DNA of 64,000 bases from Ruminococcaceae bacterium AB4001 (GTDB lineage Bacteria; Bacillota; Clostridia; Saccharofermentanales; Saccharofermentanaceae), in the NCBI GenBank assembly GCA_000621765.1, contig KK211344.1, forward strand, positions 60,197 through 124,196. The letters run 5' to 3'. Below the pieces are notes generated by a model. It was not told the DNA's origin and did not search any database. It worked only from the letters and a program-made list of their open reading frames with translations. The first letter of the stretch is position 1; each line of letters starts with the position of its first letter. Of this stretch, positions 52,555 to 61,172 are shown piece by piece. The position numbers were made by a program, and so were the translations under genes.

Positions 52555-54450
52555 TCAGCCTTCTCCGTTCTCGTTATTCTGCTCTCTTGCAGGATCGATA
52601 ATGTCCTTATAATCGAACAGATCCACATATGCTTTTCTGGTCAGCGTCTTATAGCTCATCATGGCGCGGTCGAGATACAGATAGTTGTCACCATAGGTGT
52701 AATACGGTGTCGCACCGCCGCCGAAAAAGATCCTGAATCCGTTGTTCTTAAGGAATACTGCCCTCTCATCCGTACCATTGATGTAATTGCCGTTCGGGTA
52801 AACGAGCATATGGACTTCGCCGAATAGGCTTCCGATCTGGTCGACCCACTTTTTGGTATCGAGTTCGATCTCGGCTTTCTCGGTATTCCTGCAGTCTTCG
52901 ATATAAGAATACGTGCATGAAGCAAACTTCCAGCCGTTATCCTTGAGAACGTTCGCTATATCAGTTACCTTTGCTCTTGCATAATCGATGTCATCGTTAT
53001 TGGGATCGATCTGCGGCATGTTCGCAAACGTAAGAGCGCTGTTCCTGTCATCGATCTCATCAGCAGCAACGACATATCCGAAACAAGCCTCATATCCGCT
53101 TACTGAAATGATTCCCTTTGCACCGTCAAATGTGAAATCAGGGTGCTTCTGAACGAAAACGTCAAGGATGCCGATAGCTTCAGCTGTCCTGCTGACGATA
53201 GTCTCACCTGCTGCATTAACGTATTCTCCGCAGACCTGGTTCTCATCGTTTAACACAAGTCTTCTGCATGTGCCGCAGTCATAAGCAGAAGCACTGTACT
53301 GCAGATTCTCGATCACGACGACAAGCGGTTTCTTTCCTTTGGGAACCTGAAGATTACGTTCAAGAAGGAATGTCGGATCACTTGCCTCAATAAGGTTTTC
53401 GGGATCTACGAGAACATAATCCCTCGCATAAAGGTTTTCCAGGATCTTCTCGAATTCATAGGTAGTAAGATAAAGGCCCGTATCATTTGAACGGAGACGG
53501 CTCGAAAATGCAATCTCCTTATCCGCAATGAGAGACCTTACGCAGATGACTTCGATCTGTCCCCTGTATTCCTTTACTTCACTGGTGTGGGAAGTTGCCG
53601 TAAGGAGATTACTCTTGATCATCTCATCTTCGGGGAAGATCACAGCAAGATCAGAGAAAAGCTGCTCAGCCGAATAGAATTTATATGTCTGGAGCATATG
53701 CTCGCCTTCAGCCATCATCGGCTCGTACATCGTCTGCTTGATGGAAGCGATCCTCTGGTCACAGTAATCGCCGACAAAGCCTTCGTAGCCACTGTTGACC
53801 TGTGTATACTTCTTTACTGCGGCAACGTAATCACCTTTCTCAAGTGCTGCTTCCGCAGTCTGGACATCACCTGTCGCAGTCTCGATATAATCCAATTCTC
53901 TGAGGAGCGGATTTGCCGTAGCAGAAAAGTTTCCGACAGGCTGCATCTGCTCAAAGAAATACATTACTACAGGTTTTTCTGTCTTACCCAAAAGGAACTG
54001 CTCACAGATGCCGTACATTCTCTCGGATACGACGGAGCCCGTAAGTTCCTGCATTGAATCAAGAAAATTGATATCAACGTATGTAAGCACATATCTGCTT
54101 TCAATGACACGGTCACAGATCGAATCAACGCGGACTCTGACAATGTTTTCCATGTCATCCAACATCTGTATCCTTACGGAATTAGAAGACTGGTTTTCAG
54201 GAGATGCCTGAAGCACTTCATCCTGGATGCCTCTGTAGATGTCTAACGCGTCATCATATCTTCCCTCTTCGATCGCCTTCTCAAAGCCGGGAACAGTATC
54301 TTTCTCATATGCGGTCTTTCTTCCAATCAACAGCGTCACTACCCCTAATGCAACGAGGGCAACGGCACAAAGCACTGCGGCAACAGTATATCCCTTGCCT
54401 CTCTTGTGCTCGTCTTCTCCGACGCGGTATTCAGAAGAAAATACTGTCAC
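52555..54450 (-). CDS. Membrane-anchored protein with tetratricopeptide-like and deacetylase-like regions, 631 aa
   Basis: GTG start overlaps the parC stop (GTGA). A cytosolic ~20-residue tail and one helix (YTVAAVLCAVALVALGVVTLLI) are followed by a helical, TPR-like extracellular region (about 55-270, FEKAIEEGRYDDALDIYRG and AALEKGDYVAAVKKYTQ). The C-terminal ~300 residues may be a degenerate polysaccharide deacetylase (NodB) fold: PLVVVIENLQYS strand and EVHMLVYPNGNYI, near the usual FAYPYG motif. Catalytic Asp/His ligands are not evident. Possibly wall-active or wall-sensing. Last gene of parE-parC-this unit. Confidence 0.6.
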   Translation of the reverse strand: MTVFSSEYRVGEDEHKRGKGYTVAAVLCAVALVALGVVTLLIGRKTAYEKDTVPGFEKAIEEGRYDDALDIYRGIQDEVLQASPENQSSNSVRIQMLDDMENIVRVRVDSICDRVIESRYVLTYVDINFLDSMQELTGSVVSERMYGICEQFLLGKTEKPVVMYFFEQMQPVGNFSATANPLLRELDYIETATGDVQTAEAALEKGDYVAAVKKYTQVNSGYEGFVGDYCDQRIASIKQTMYEPMMAEGEHMLQTYKFYSAEQLFSDLAVIFPEDEMIKSNLLTATSHTSEVKEYRGQIEVICVRSLIADKEIAFSSRLRSNDTGLYLTTYEFEKILENLYARDYVLVDPENLIEASDPTFLLERNLQVPKGKKPLVVVIENLQYSASAYDCGTCRRLVLNDENQVCGEYVNAAGETIVSRTAEAIGILDVFVQKHPDFTFDGAKGIISVSGYEACFGYVVAADEIDDRNSALTFANMPQIDPNNDDIDYARAKVTDIANVLKDNGWKFASCTYSYIEDCRNTEKAEIELDTKKWVDQIGSLFGEVHMLVYPNGNYINGTDERAVFLKNNGFRIFFGGGATPYYTYGDNYLYLDRAMMSYKTLTRKAYVDLFDYKDIIDPAREQNNENGEG

Positions 54451-56708
54451 TTCAGATCATCAAAGCTTACCTGCTTTGCCTCCAGAGAATTTTCTTTGAT
54501 GTAATATCCGATCGCAGGAACCTTGTGGATCCTGTAGTACTCCGGATCGCTTACCTGAACGTCGCTGAGACGCGCGATCGTCTTAAGGACTGAACCCTTC
54601 TTTGATACAAGAAGCTGGACGCCCTGCGTCGTTCTCGTAGTCTTAAGAGGGATCCTTGAAGCCTTGAATACGGCCGCTTTATCAAGGTTGTTGGTAACAA
54701 TGAGATCCGGATCTTCATCCTCTTCGAGAAGGATGAATCCGATCGCCTTGCTGCCGTCAAAATATGCGTTTACGAGTTTCTTTCTGTTCTGCTTTGTCTC
54801 ATATGAAGCTATCGGGAATCTTGCCGCCTTACCGTTCTCGAAAGCGATGAAGAGTATTCCCTTATAGTCTGTCGTGGAGATCATGAACATCGGTTTCTCG
54901 CCGTCTTCCATCTCGAGTTCACTGTTAAGGTAATGACCTAAGTCACCCGGCTTTGTGTCGGAGAAATCGTATACGTGAGTCTTATAGAGATTGCACTTAT
55001 CGGTAAAGATCAGGAGATCAGATTTGTTCTCGCATTCGAATCCCATGAAGATCTCGTCATCATCCTTGGTCTTAAGTTCGCCCGCATTCTGCAAAGACTT
55101 CATGGTGTGCTTCTTGAGATAACCGTGACGGGTCAGCATCAGGTGGAGTCTGTAATCAGGAATGACTGCAGTCTCAACGAATGTCTCAGTCTCTTCCATT
55201 CCGACGAGTTCAGATCTTCTGGGCTGTCCGTATTTCTCGGCAACTTCCTTCAGTGTCTTTGCGATAAGGTTGTTGATTCTTCTGGGGCTTCCTAAAAGAT
55301 CTTCAGTATCTGCAATATCCTCTTTTAACTTATCGCGGTCAGCGATCCTGTTTAAGATGTACTGCTTATTGATATTGCGGAGCTTGATCTCGGCTACGTA
55401 TTCTGCCTGTTCCTCGTCAATGGCAAAGCCTTTCATGAGGTTAGGGATAACGTCAGCTTCAAGCTCTGTCTCTCTGATGATCTTGATTGCTTTATCGATA
55501 TCAAGAAGGATCTCGGCAAGACCATCGAGCAAATGAAGCTTCTTCTTCATTTTCGCGAGGTTAAAGCTTAATTCTCTTGATACGCAGATGCGTCTCCACT
55601 TGAGCCATTCGTCAAGGATCTCGGGGATACCCATAACTCTCGGCGAACCGTCAATGAGGATATTGAAGTTGCATGAGAATGAATCTTCGAGCTTTGTAAA
55701 TCTGAAGAGTTTTGTCATGAGCTGCTCATGATCAGTGCCTCTCTTGCAGTCGATAGTTATCTTGAGACCGTCAAGGTCTGTCTCGTCTCTGATATCTGCG
55801 ATCTCATTAGCCTTCTTGTTCTTAACGAGATCTGCGATGTTGTCGATGATCGCCTCAACGCTTGTTGAATAAGGGATCTCGGTGATCTCAATGAGGTTCT
55901 TGGCCTTATCGACCTTATACTTTGCCCTTACCGAAAACGATCCCTTACCGGTATCGTAAATGGCCTTCATCTGGGCCTTGTCATAAAGGATCTTACCGCC
56001 TCCCGAAAAGTCAGGAGCAGGCATGATCTCAAGAAGATCGGTATTAGGATCTCTCATGTAAGCTTCAGTAGCTGCGCATACCTCTGCGAGGTTGAATGAG
56101 CAGATGTTTGAAGCCATACCTACGGCGATACCCTGGTTTGCATTAACAAGAACAGCCGGGAATGTTGTAGGAAGAAGTGTAGGTTCCTTAAGTGTTCCGT
56201 CGTAGTTATCGACCATGTCGACGGCATCCCTGTCTATTCCCTTGAAGATCTCTTCACAGATCTTCTCAAGTCTTACTTCCGTATAACGCGGAGCAGCGCA
56301 CTGCATGTCTCTTGAATACTGCTTACCGAAGTTACCCTTTGAATCAACGAAAGGATGAAGCAATGAACCGTTGCCTCTGGTAAGTCTTACCATGGTGTCA
56401 TAAATAGCCTGGTCACCATGGGGATTGAGCTTCATGGTCTGACCAACTACATTCGCGGACTTTGTTCTGTTACCGCCAAGAAGTCCCATCTTATACATCG
56501 TATAAAGGAGCTTGCGGTGTGAAGGCTTGAAGCCGTCGATCTCAGGAATGGCACGCGATACAATGACGCTCATTGCATACGGCATATAGTTGATCTCAAG
56601 CATCTCGGTTATAGGCTGGTCTACAGCGGGCATGTCCTTTGCGTTGCTGTCAGTAAGCCTTGCCTTTAAAGAATCTGAATTATTATCGTCTTTTTTCTTA
56701 CGTGCCAT
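54447..56708 (-). CDS. parC: DNA topoisomerase IV / gyrase-type subunit A
   Basis: 753-aa type IIA topoisomerase breakage-reunion subunit. N-terminal YAMSVIVSRAIPEIDGFKPSHRKLLYTMY, the catalytic Tyr region QYSRDMQCAAPRYTEVRLE, coiled-coil tower, then a truncated beta-pinwheel-like C-terminal region. Total length is short relative to GyrA (~800-870), more like ParC. Partner of the gene at 56714, 5 nt upstream. ParC versus GyrA is by gene form and neighbourhood; call moderately firm. Confidence 0.88.
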   Translation of the reverse strand: MARKKKDDNNSDSLKARLTDSNAKDMPAVDQPITEMLEINYMPYAMSVIVSRAIPEIDGFKPSHRKLLYTMYKMGLLGGNRTKSANVVGQTMKLNPHGDQAIYDTMVRLTRGNGSLLHPFVDSKGNFGKQYSRDMQCAAPRYTEVRLEKICEEIFKGIDRDAVDMVDNYDGTLKEPTLLPTTFPAVLVNANQGIAVGMASNICSFNLAEVCAATEAYMRDPNTDLLEIMPAPDFSGGGKILYDKAQMKAIYDTGKGSFSVRAKYKVDKAKNLIEITEIPYSTSVEAIIDNIADLVKNKKANEIADIRDETDLDGLKITIDCKRGTDHEQLMTKLFRFTKLEDSFSCNFNILIDGSPRVMGIPEILDEWLKWRRICVSRELSFNLAKMKKKLHLLDGLAEILLDIDKAIKIIRETELEADVIPNLMKGFAIDEEQAEYVAEIKLRNINKQYILNRIADRDKLKEDIADTEDLLGSPRRINNLIAKTLKEVAEKYGQPRRSELVGMEETETFVETAVIPDYRLHLMLTRHGYLKKHTMKSLQNAGELKTKDDDEIFMGFECENKSDLLIFTDKCNLYKTHVYDFSDTKPGDLGHYLNSELEMEDGEKPMFMISTTDYKGILFIAFENGKAARFPIASYETKQNRKKLVNAYFDGSKAIGFILLEEDEDPDLIVTNNLDKAAVFKASRIPLKTTRTTQGVQLLVSKKGSVLKTIARLSDVQVSDPEYYRIHKVPAIGYYIKENSLEAKQVSFDDLK

Positions 56709-56713
56709 TTACA

Positions 56714-58708
56714 TCACCCTAAATCAAGCATATCGAGATATTTCTTACCGTCATTCTCGATATGAAGTTTTCTTCCTGCAAGATTATCGCCCAGCAGCAG
56801 ATCAAAGATCTCAGCCGTTCTCTGGGCATCTTCCGGACAAGCCTTGATAAGACGTCTGGACTTCGGATTCATGGTCGTCTGCCACATCATTTCAGGCTCG
56901 TTCTCACCCAAACCTTTTGATCTCTGGATCGTGCAGAGCTTGGGATCGCATTTTGAAAGGATCTCAGCCTTTTCTTTTTCATTGAAAGCAAAGTAAGTTT
57001 CTTCCTTGGCGTTCTTTCCCTTCGGCCTGTAAGTGATCTCAAACAAAGGAGATTCGGCGATATAGACATAACCCTTTTCGATAAGCGTGGGAGTAAGTCT
57101 GTAGAGCATCGCGAGGATAAGCGTCCTGATCTGGAAACCGTCGACATCGGCATCGGTACAGATTATTATCTTGTTCCATCTCAAGTCATCGAGATTAAAT
57201 GCGCTCATGTCCTTGGTGTGCTTATTCTTGATCTCAACACCGCAGCCCAAAACCTTAAGCAGATCGGTTATGATCTCGCTCTTGAAGATGGTTGCGTAAT
57301 CAGCCTTAAGGCAGTTTAATATCTTACCTCTGACAGGCATAACAGCCTGGAATTCGGCGTCTCTTCCGAGCTTAACGGAACCCAAAGCCGAATCACCCTC
57401 AACGATGTAAAGCTCGCGCTTGGCAACATCCTTGGTCCTGCAGTCAACGAATTTCTTAATTCTGTTGTTGATGTCGACCTTACCCATAAGGGTCTTCTTG
57501 ATGTTTACCTTAGCCTTCTCGGCATTCTCGCGCGCACGCTTATTTATTAGGATCTGCTCTATAGTCTTAACGGCAAAATCCTTATTCTCGATGAACCAGA
57601 TCTCAAGATTATCCCTGATGAGCTGAGTCATGAAATCCTGGATAAACTTGTTGTTTATGGCTTTCTTGGTCTGGTTCTCATAGGAAGTCTGTGTTGAGAA
57701 AGTATTAGTAACGAGGATCAGGGAATCTGCGATGTCCTGGAAGGTGATCCTGGACTCATTGGCCTTATACTTATCACGCAGCTTGATCTGCTTATCGATC
57801 TCTGCGACAAAGGCATTCCTTACGGCCTTATCGGGAGATCCGCCGTGCTCAAGGAAACTGGAATTGTGGAAGTATTCCAATACGTTGACTTCGTTGTTAA
57901 AGCAGAATGCGACTTCAGCCCTGACCTTGTATTCGTCACGGTCATCCTTGTCCCTGCCCTTGCCTTCACCTGAGAATGTATATGTCTCGGTAAAGCCCTT
58001 CATGGCGCTTAATTCATCAACATATCCCTTGATACCGTCGGGATAGATAAAGGAGAACTCCTCTCCTGATTCGGCATCCTTGAGAATAAACTCTATGCCG
58101 CTGTTGATGACTGACTGGCGCTTGATGATATCCTTGAATGTCTCGAGCGGGATGATGATCTCGGTAAATACCTCAGTATCAGGCTTCCAGCGCTGAACCG
58201 TACCTGTACGCTTAAATCTGTAAGGTTCCTGGATGAGCTCGGTTACGGGTACACCCTTCTTAAAGCCCATCTCATACTTCGTATGGTCTCTGTATACGGT
58301 TACTTCGAAAAACTCAGAGGCATACTGCGTAGCGCATGCACCGAGACCATTAAGTCCCAAAGAGAACTCATAGTCACCTGATGCGTTGTTGTTATACTTA
58401 CCGCCCGCATAAAGCTCACAATATACGAGTTCCCAGTTATATCTGCCCTCTTTGGCATTGTAATCCATAGGTATTCCGCGTCCGAAGTCCTCGACTTCGA
58501 TCGCACCGTCAGCGAATCTGGTGATGATGATCTTATCACCGTGACCTTCCCTGGCCTCATCGATGGAATTCGAAAGGATCTCAAAGAAAGAGTGAATGCA
58601 TCCTTCAAGGTTGTCAGAACCGAAAATAACGGCCGGACGAAGTCTTACTCTGTCCGCGCCTTTGAGCATCGATATGCTCTCATTGCCGTAATCTTTTTTA
58701 CCCGGCAT
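56714..58708 (-). CDS. parE: DNA topoisomerase IV / gyrase-type subunit B
   Basis: 664-aa ATPase subunit. GHKL motifs: EILSNSIDEAREGHG (Glu/Asn), VEDFGRGIPMDYN, GLNGLGACATQYAS. TOPRIM: VEGDSALGSVKLGRDAE and CTDADVDGFQIRTL. C-terminal RSKGLGENEPEMMW motif. The ATG at 58708 (MPGKKDYGNES) is chosen over the GTG inside the AAGGAG site. First gene of parE-parC. The family is of the clostridial ParE-like form. Confidence 0.92.
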   Translation of the reverse strand: MPGKKDYGNESISMLKGADRVRLRPAVIFGSDNLEGCIHSFFEILSNSIDEAREGHGDKIIITRFADGAIEVEDFGRGIPMDYNAKEGRYNWELVYCELYAGGKYNNNASGDYEFSLGLNGLGACATQYASEFFEVTVYRDHTKYEMGFKKGVPVTELIQEPYRFKRTGTVQRWKPDTEVFTEIIIPLETFKDIIKRQSVINSGIEFILKDAESGEEFSFIYPDGIKGYVDELSAMKGFTETYTFSGEGKGRDKDDRDEYKVRAEVAFCFNNEVNVLEYFHNSSFLEHGGSPDKAVRNAFVAEIDKQIKLRDKYKANESRITFQDIADSLILVTNTFSTQTSYENQTKKAINNKFIQDFMTQLIRDNLEIWFIENKDFAVKTIEQILINKRARENAEKAKVNIKKTLMGKVDINNRIKKFVDCRTKDVAKRELYIVEGDSALGSVKLGRDAEFQAVMPVRGKILNCLKADYATIFKSEIITDLLKVLGCGVEIKNKHTKDMSAFNLDDLRWNKIIICTDADVDGFQIRTLILAMLYRLTPTLIEKGYVYIAESPLFEITYRPKGKNAKEETYFAFNEKEKAEILSKCDPKLCTIQRSKGLGENEPEMMWQTTMNPKSRRLIKACPEDAQRTAEIFDLLLGDNLAGRKLHIENDGKKYLDMLDLG

Positions 58709-58762
58709 ATCCCAAAGCACTCCTTAATATAATAATTAATATATATGTTGTTAGACTTTTCG

Positions 58763-58793
58763 ATTATAACACAAAGATTTCGATATCCTTCAA
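58763..58793 (-). promoter_or_regulatory. Promoter of parE-parC
   Basis: TGTTATAAT extended -10 (TATAAT at 58763-58768) with a TTGAAG -35 19 bp upstream, about 55 bp before the start. Shares TGTTATAATCGAAAA with the GH25 promoter. Confidence 0.6.
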
Positions 58794-58802
58794 GCATAAA
58801 CG

Positions 58803-58840
58803 CTGTAAAAACAAGGTTGTCCCAAAAACGGGGCAACCTT
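58803..58840 (-). terminator. Terminator after the zinc-ribbon gene pair
   Basis: Stem AAGGTTGCCCC/GGGACAACCTT with TTTTTG loop, followed on the minus strand by TGTTTTTAC. Confidence 0.78.
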
Positions 58841-58872
58841 ATCTTAAAAGTTAAATCAGTTTGATACTAAGA

Positions 58873-59586
58873 TCAGATATAAGTCGTATGGCACAGCTCC
58901 ACTGCTTCAGAAAATGTCTGTGCCCTGCCGGACCGGATCGTAGACTTTACACGCTCCATCTGATGCTTGTTTCTCATCGCAGCAGGAAGAATATCGTTAT
59001 ACTTGTCTACTTCTCGCTGGAGCTTTCTCTGCTTTACTTTAAGCTCATCAAGCTTCATCTTCTGGACGTGGGTGGCCTGATTCCTGTTTCTTTCAATCTC
59101 GGTATACTTGTCATTGTATTCTTCCCTTTTATTTTTGGCTCTGACACCGCCGATGGCAAGGACAATAGCAGCAACTGCAAAACCTACATACTCTGCTACG
59201 TAAACTCCGTCACGGTTGGAATGCAGGACAGCAATACCTATACCGACAAGAAAAACGACCCAGAATACAACAGCAGCGATTATCAGAAACGGCCAGAAAA
59301 ACCTGAAAGCAGAGTATCTCGGTCTTTCAGCAGGAGCCTGGTTCCTGTGGATCTCAATCTCACACTCTTCGATCTCCTCTTTAAGCTGACCCAGCGTCTC
59401 AAAATCAGAAGCGAGCTTTTCTGCCAGGGCAATGCTCTCTTCCGGTGTCATCTGCGCTTCCTGTACTGCTTCTCCGGTTACATCGCTATCCGAAGCAACC
59501 GTAAGGCCGCACTTGGGACAATAAACATATAGATCATCAAACTCAAAACCGCACTGTCTGCAGATATTCAAAATCTTTCCCTCCAT
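58873..59586 (-). CDS. Zinc-ribbon membrane protein with coiled coil, 237 aa
   Basis: N-terminal zinc ribbon ICRQCGFEFDDLYVYCPKCG (C-x2-C ... C-x2-C), an acidic helix (IALAEKLASDFETLGQLKEEIEE), two membrane helices (FWPFLIIAAVVFWVVFLVGIGI and a second near VAEYVGFAVAAIVLAI), then a long basic coiled coil (MKLDELKVKQRKLQREVDK). Zinc-ribbon-plus-membrane proteins of this type are common, function unassigned. 9 nt downstream of the second zinc-ribbon gene. Confidence 0.72.
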   Translation of the reverse strand: MEGKILNICRQCGFEFDDLYVYCPKCGLTVASDSDVTGEAVQEAQMTPEESIALAEKLASDFETLGQLKEEIEECEIEIHRNQAPAERPRYSAFRFFWPFLIIAAVVFWVVFLVGIGIAVLHSNRDGVYVAEYVGFAVAAIVLAIGGVRAKNKREEYNDKYTEIERNRNQATHVQKMKLDELKVKQRKLQREVDKYNDILPAAMRNKHQMERVKSTIRSGRAQTFSEAVELCHTTYI

Positions 59587-59595
59587 TAACTAAAA

Positions 59596-60288
59596 TCAGA
59601 TATCAGGTATCTCCTGGGGATTGCATACAGAGAGTTCAAGTCCGTACGGAGCCATGTATCTGTATACGACACTGAATTTAAAAGCGACATTGTTGCACTG
59701 CGGACCGATGACGAACTGGAACCGGTTGCTCTGCACCTTGTTTCTTATCGTTCCGGGTCTGTGCGTGATATCAATCGTGTGTGTGCCTGCAGCAACCATG
59801 ATCCTCAAAGATTCCCGGTTAGCTATCTCTCCGTAAAGCACACCGTCGATATTGACAACTGTGGGAACCAGCGATGCCGAAGGAAGACCATTTCCCATCC
59901 TGTACAAAAGCACCTGACCGCCGTAAGCATAAGCCTTACCGCACGCCCTGCAGGCATATCCTGCACTCGTATCCTTCTTGATATCATCCATTACGATTCC
60001 GCAGTCAGGACATACGATCCTGAATTTCCTGCCGACAGGGATTATCACGTTCGAGCCTTCCATTACCGGCGGAGCATACGGAAGCTGTTGAGGCTGTGCT
60101 ACCGGAGCCTGTGCTGCGGGTGCAGGAGCTGCCGGTGCCGGAGCCCCGGGTGCAGCGTATGCAGGCTGAGCAGCAGCTTGTGCCGCATATGCAGGCTGAG
60201 GAGCTGCCGCTCCCGCGACCGGTGTTCCGCAGATCATGCAAAAATTATTACCATCGACAATAGGATTTCCGCAATTAATGCAATTCAT
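59596..60288 (-). CDS. Zinc-ribbon protein with Ala/Pro-rich linker, 230 aa
   Basis: N-terminal zinc ribbon MNCINCGNPIVDGNNFCMICG, an Ala/Pro/Gln-rich linker (PAYAAQAAAQPAY repeats, residues ~30-75), a second four-Cys ribbon in FRIVCPDCGIVMDD and AGYACRACGKAY (~90-120), and a beta-rich C-terminal domain (GDVLYGEIANRES-like; ITHRPGTIRNKVQSNRFQF). No membrane helix. Starts behind an extended -10 promoter. Function unassigned. Confidence 0.7.
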   Translation of the reverse strand: MNCINCGNPIVDGNNFCMICGTPVAGAAAPQPAYAAQAAAQPAYAAPGAPAPAAPAPAAQAPVAQPQQLPYAPPVMEGSNVIIPVGRKFRIVCPDCGIVMDDIKKDTSAGYACRACGKAYAYGGQVLLYRMGNGLPSASLVPTVVNIDGVLYGEIANRESLRIMVAAGTHTIDITHRPGTIRNKVQSNRFQFVIGPQCNNVAFKFSVVYRYMAPYGLELSVCNPQEIPDI

Positions 60289-60319
60289 ATAACCTATCCC
60301 CCCTAAAATTATTAGATAG

Positions 60320-60328
60320 ATTATATCA
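60320..60328 (-). promoter_or_regulatory. Extended -10 promoter of the zinc-ribbon pair
   Basis: TGATATAAT on the minus strand, ~32 bp before the ATG; no strong -35. Confidence 0.5.
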
Positions 60329-60371
60329 GAAAAAATTGTTTTATTATTTGGGAACCGTCCGGAATAAATCC

Positions 60372-60423
60372 TGAAAAAGAAAAAAGGTTGTCTCGCAAGC
60401 AGATTGCTTTGAGATAACCTTTT
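60372..60423 (-). terminator. Terminator after tRNA-Gly/tRNA-Arg
   Basis: Long stem AAAAAGGTT.TCTC/GAGA.AACCTTTTT with an inner GCAA/TTGC stem, followed on the minus strand by TTTTTTCTTTTTC. Confidence 0.85.
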
Positions 60424-60500
60424 TGGTGAGCCATGGGGGACTCGAACCTCCGGCCCACAGCTTAGAAGGCTGTTGCTCTATCCAGCTGAGCTAATGACCC
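60424..60500 (-). tRNA. tRNA-Arg (anticodon TCT)
   Basis: Acceptor GGGTCAT/ATGGCTC (G-T and T-G wobble pairs), D arm GCTC/GAGC, anticodon stem ACAGC/GCTGT with loop CTTCTAA (anticodon TCT), T loop TTCGAGT, encoded CCA. The middle base pair of the T stem (GGAGG/CCCCC) is an A-C mismatch. No spacer from the upstream tRNA-Gly. Confidence 0.92.
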
Positions 60501-60574
60501 TGGAGCGAGTGATGGGAATCGAACCCACGTGGTCAGCTTGGAAGGCTGAAGTTCTACCATTGAACTACACTCGC
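60501..60574 (-). tRNA. tRNA-Gly (anticodon TCC)
   Basis: Acceptor GCGAGTG/CACTCGC, anticodon stem TCAGC/GCTGA with loop CTTCCAA (anticodon TCC), T arm GTGGG/CCCAT, encoded CCA that abuts the 5' base of tRNA-Arg with no spacer. Confidence 0.95.
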
Positions 60575-60604
60575 ATGTTCGGCACTTTTGTTAAGTGCCT
60601 ATGT

Positions 60605-60633
60605 ATATTACACTAACGATTAAAAATAATCAA
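60605..60633 (-). promoter_or_regulatory. Promoter of tRNA-Gly/tRNA-Arg
   Basis: -35 TTGATT (60628-60633), 17-bp spacer, -10 TAATAT (60605-60610). The short leader contains a small hairpin GGCACTT/AAGTGCC (60580-60598). Confidence 0.7.
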
Positions 60634-60644
60634 CCAAGAAATTT

Positions 60645-61073
60645 TTAGTCGGGCTGATTCTTTGTAAGATAGTCCTGGAAGATATAGTAACCGTCTTTAG
60701 TCTTATACCAGCCGCTGTTTGTCTTTGCGACAACCGTTACTGTCTGACCTCTTGTGAGGGTTCCGATCTTCTCATATGTCGTGTTGGGACCTTTCCTGAC
60801 GTTAAGGAACTCTCCCTTGCTTACCTTTACATAATATGTCTCTTCCTGTTCGAGCTGTGTCTCGTTCCATGTAACTTCTTCTGTTGCATTGAGCGGGCCT
60901 TTCCACTCGGTAAGTGTTGTTGTAGGAACTGTTGTTGTGGTGGTGGTCGTTATTTCAGAACTTTCAGGCGTAGTCTCAGTGGGCTCCGTCTTTTTGCATG
61001 CAACTGCTCCGAGACCGATCACACTGACCATCATCATCGCAATAAGTGCAGCAGTAAACTTTTTTCTGTTCAC
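60645..61073 (-). CDS. SH3-domain lipoprotein
   Basis: 142 aa. Lipoprotein signal peptide with lipobox GAVAC, a Thr-rich linker (ITTTTTTTVPTTTLTEW) and one bacterial SH3b domain (LNVRKGPNTTYEKIGTLTRGQ; WYKTKDGYYIFQDYL), typical of cell-wall-binding modules. No enzyme domain. I take the second GTG (61073; MNRKKFTAAL) because GGAGG lies 8 nt upstream; the first GTG is inside that site. Confidence 0.85.
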   Translation of the reverse strand: MNRKKFTAALIAMMMVSVIGLGAVACKKTEPTETTPESSEITTTTTTTVPTTTLTEWKGPLNATEEVTWNETQLEQEETYYVKVSKGEFLNVRKGPNTTYEKIGTLTRGQTVTVVAKTNSGWYKTKDGYYIFQDYLTKNQPD

Positions 61074-61172
61074 AATTATCACCTCCGCATAATCGTATAT
61101 CTTATTATTACATACTTTGCAAATAAAAATATGGAAATTTTGTTACAAGTTATGGCAAATCTTTATGAGCCC

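Noticed and set aside
60580..60598. Hairpin GGCACTT/AAGTGCC as a terminator for the SH3 lipoprotein gene
   Set aside because: No T tract follows on the minus strand and it lies within the tRNA leader; left as a leader hairpin.
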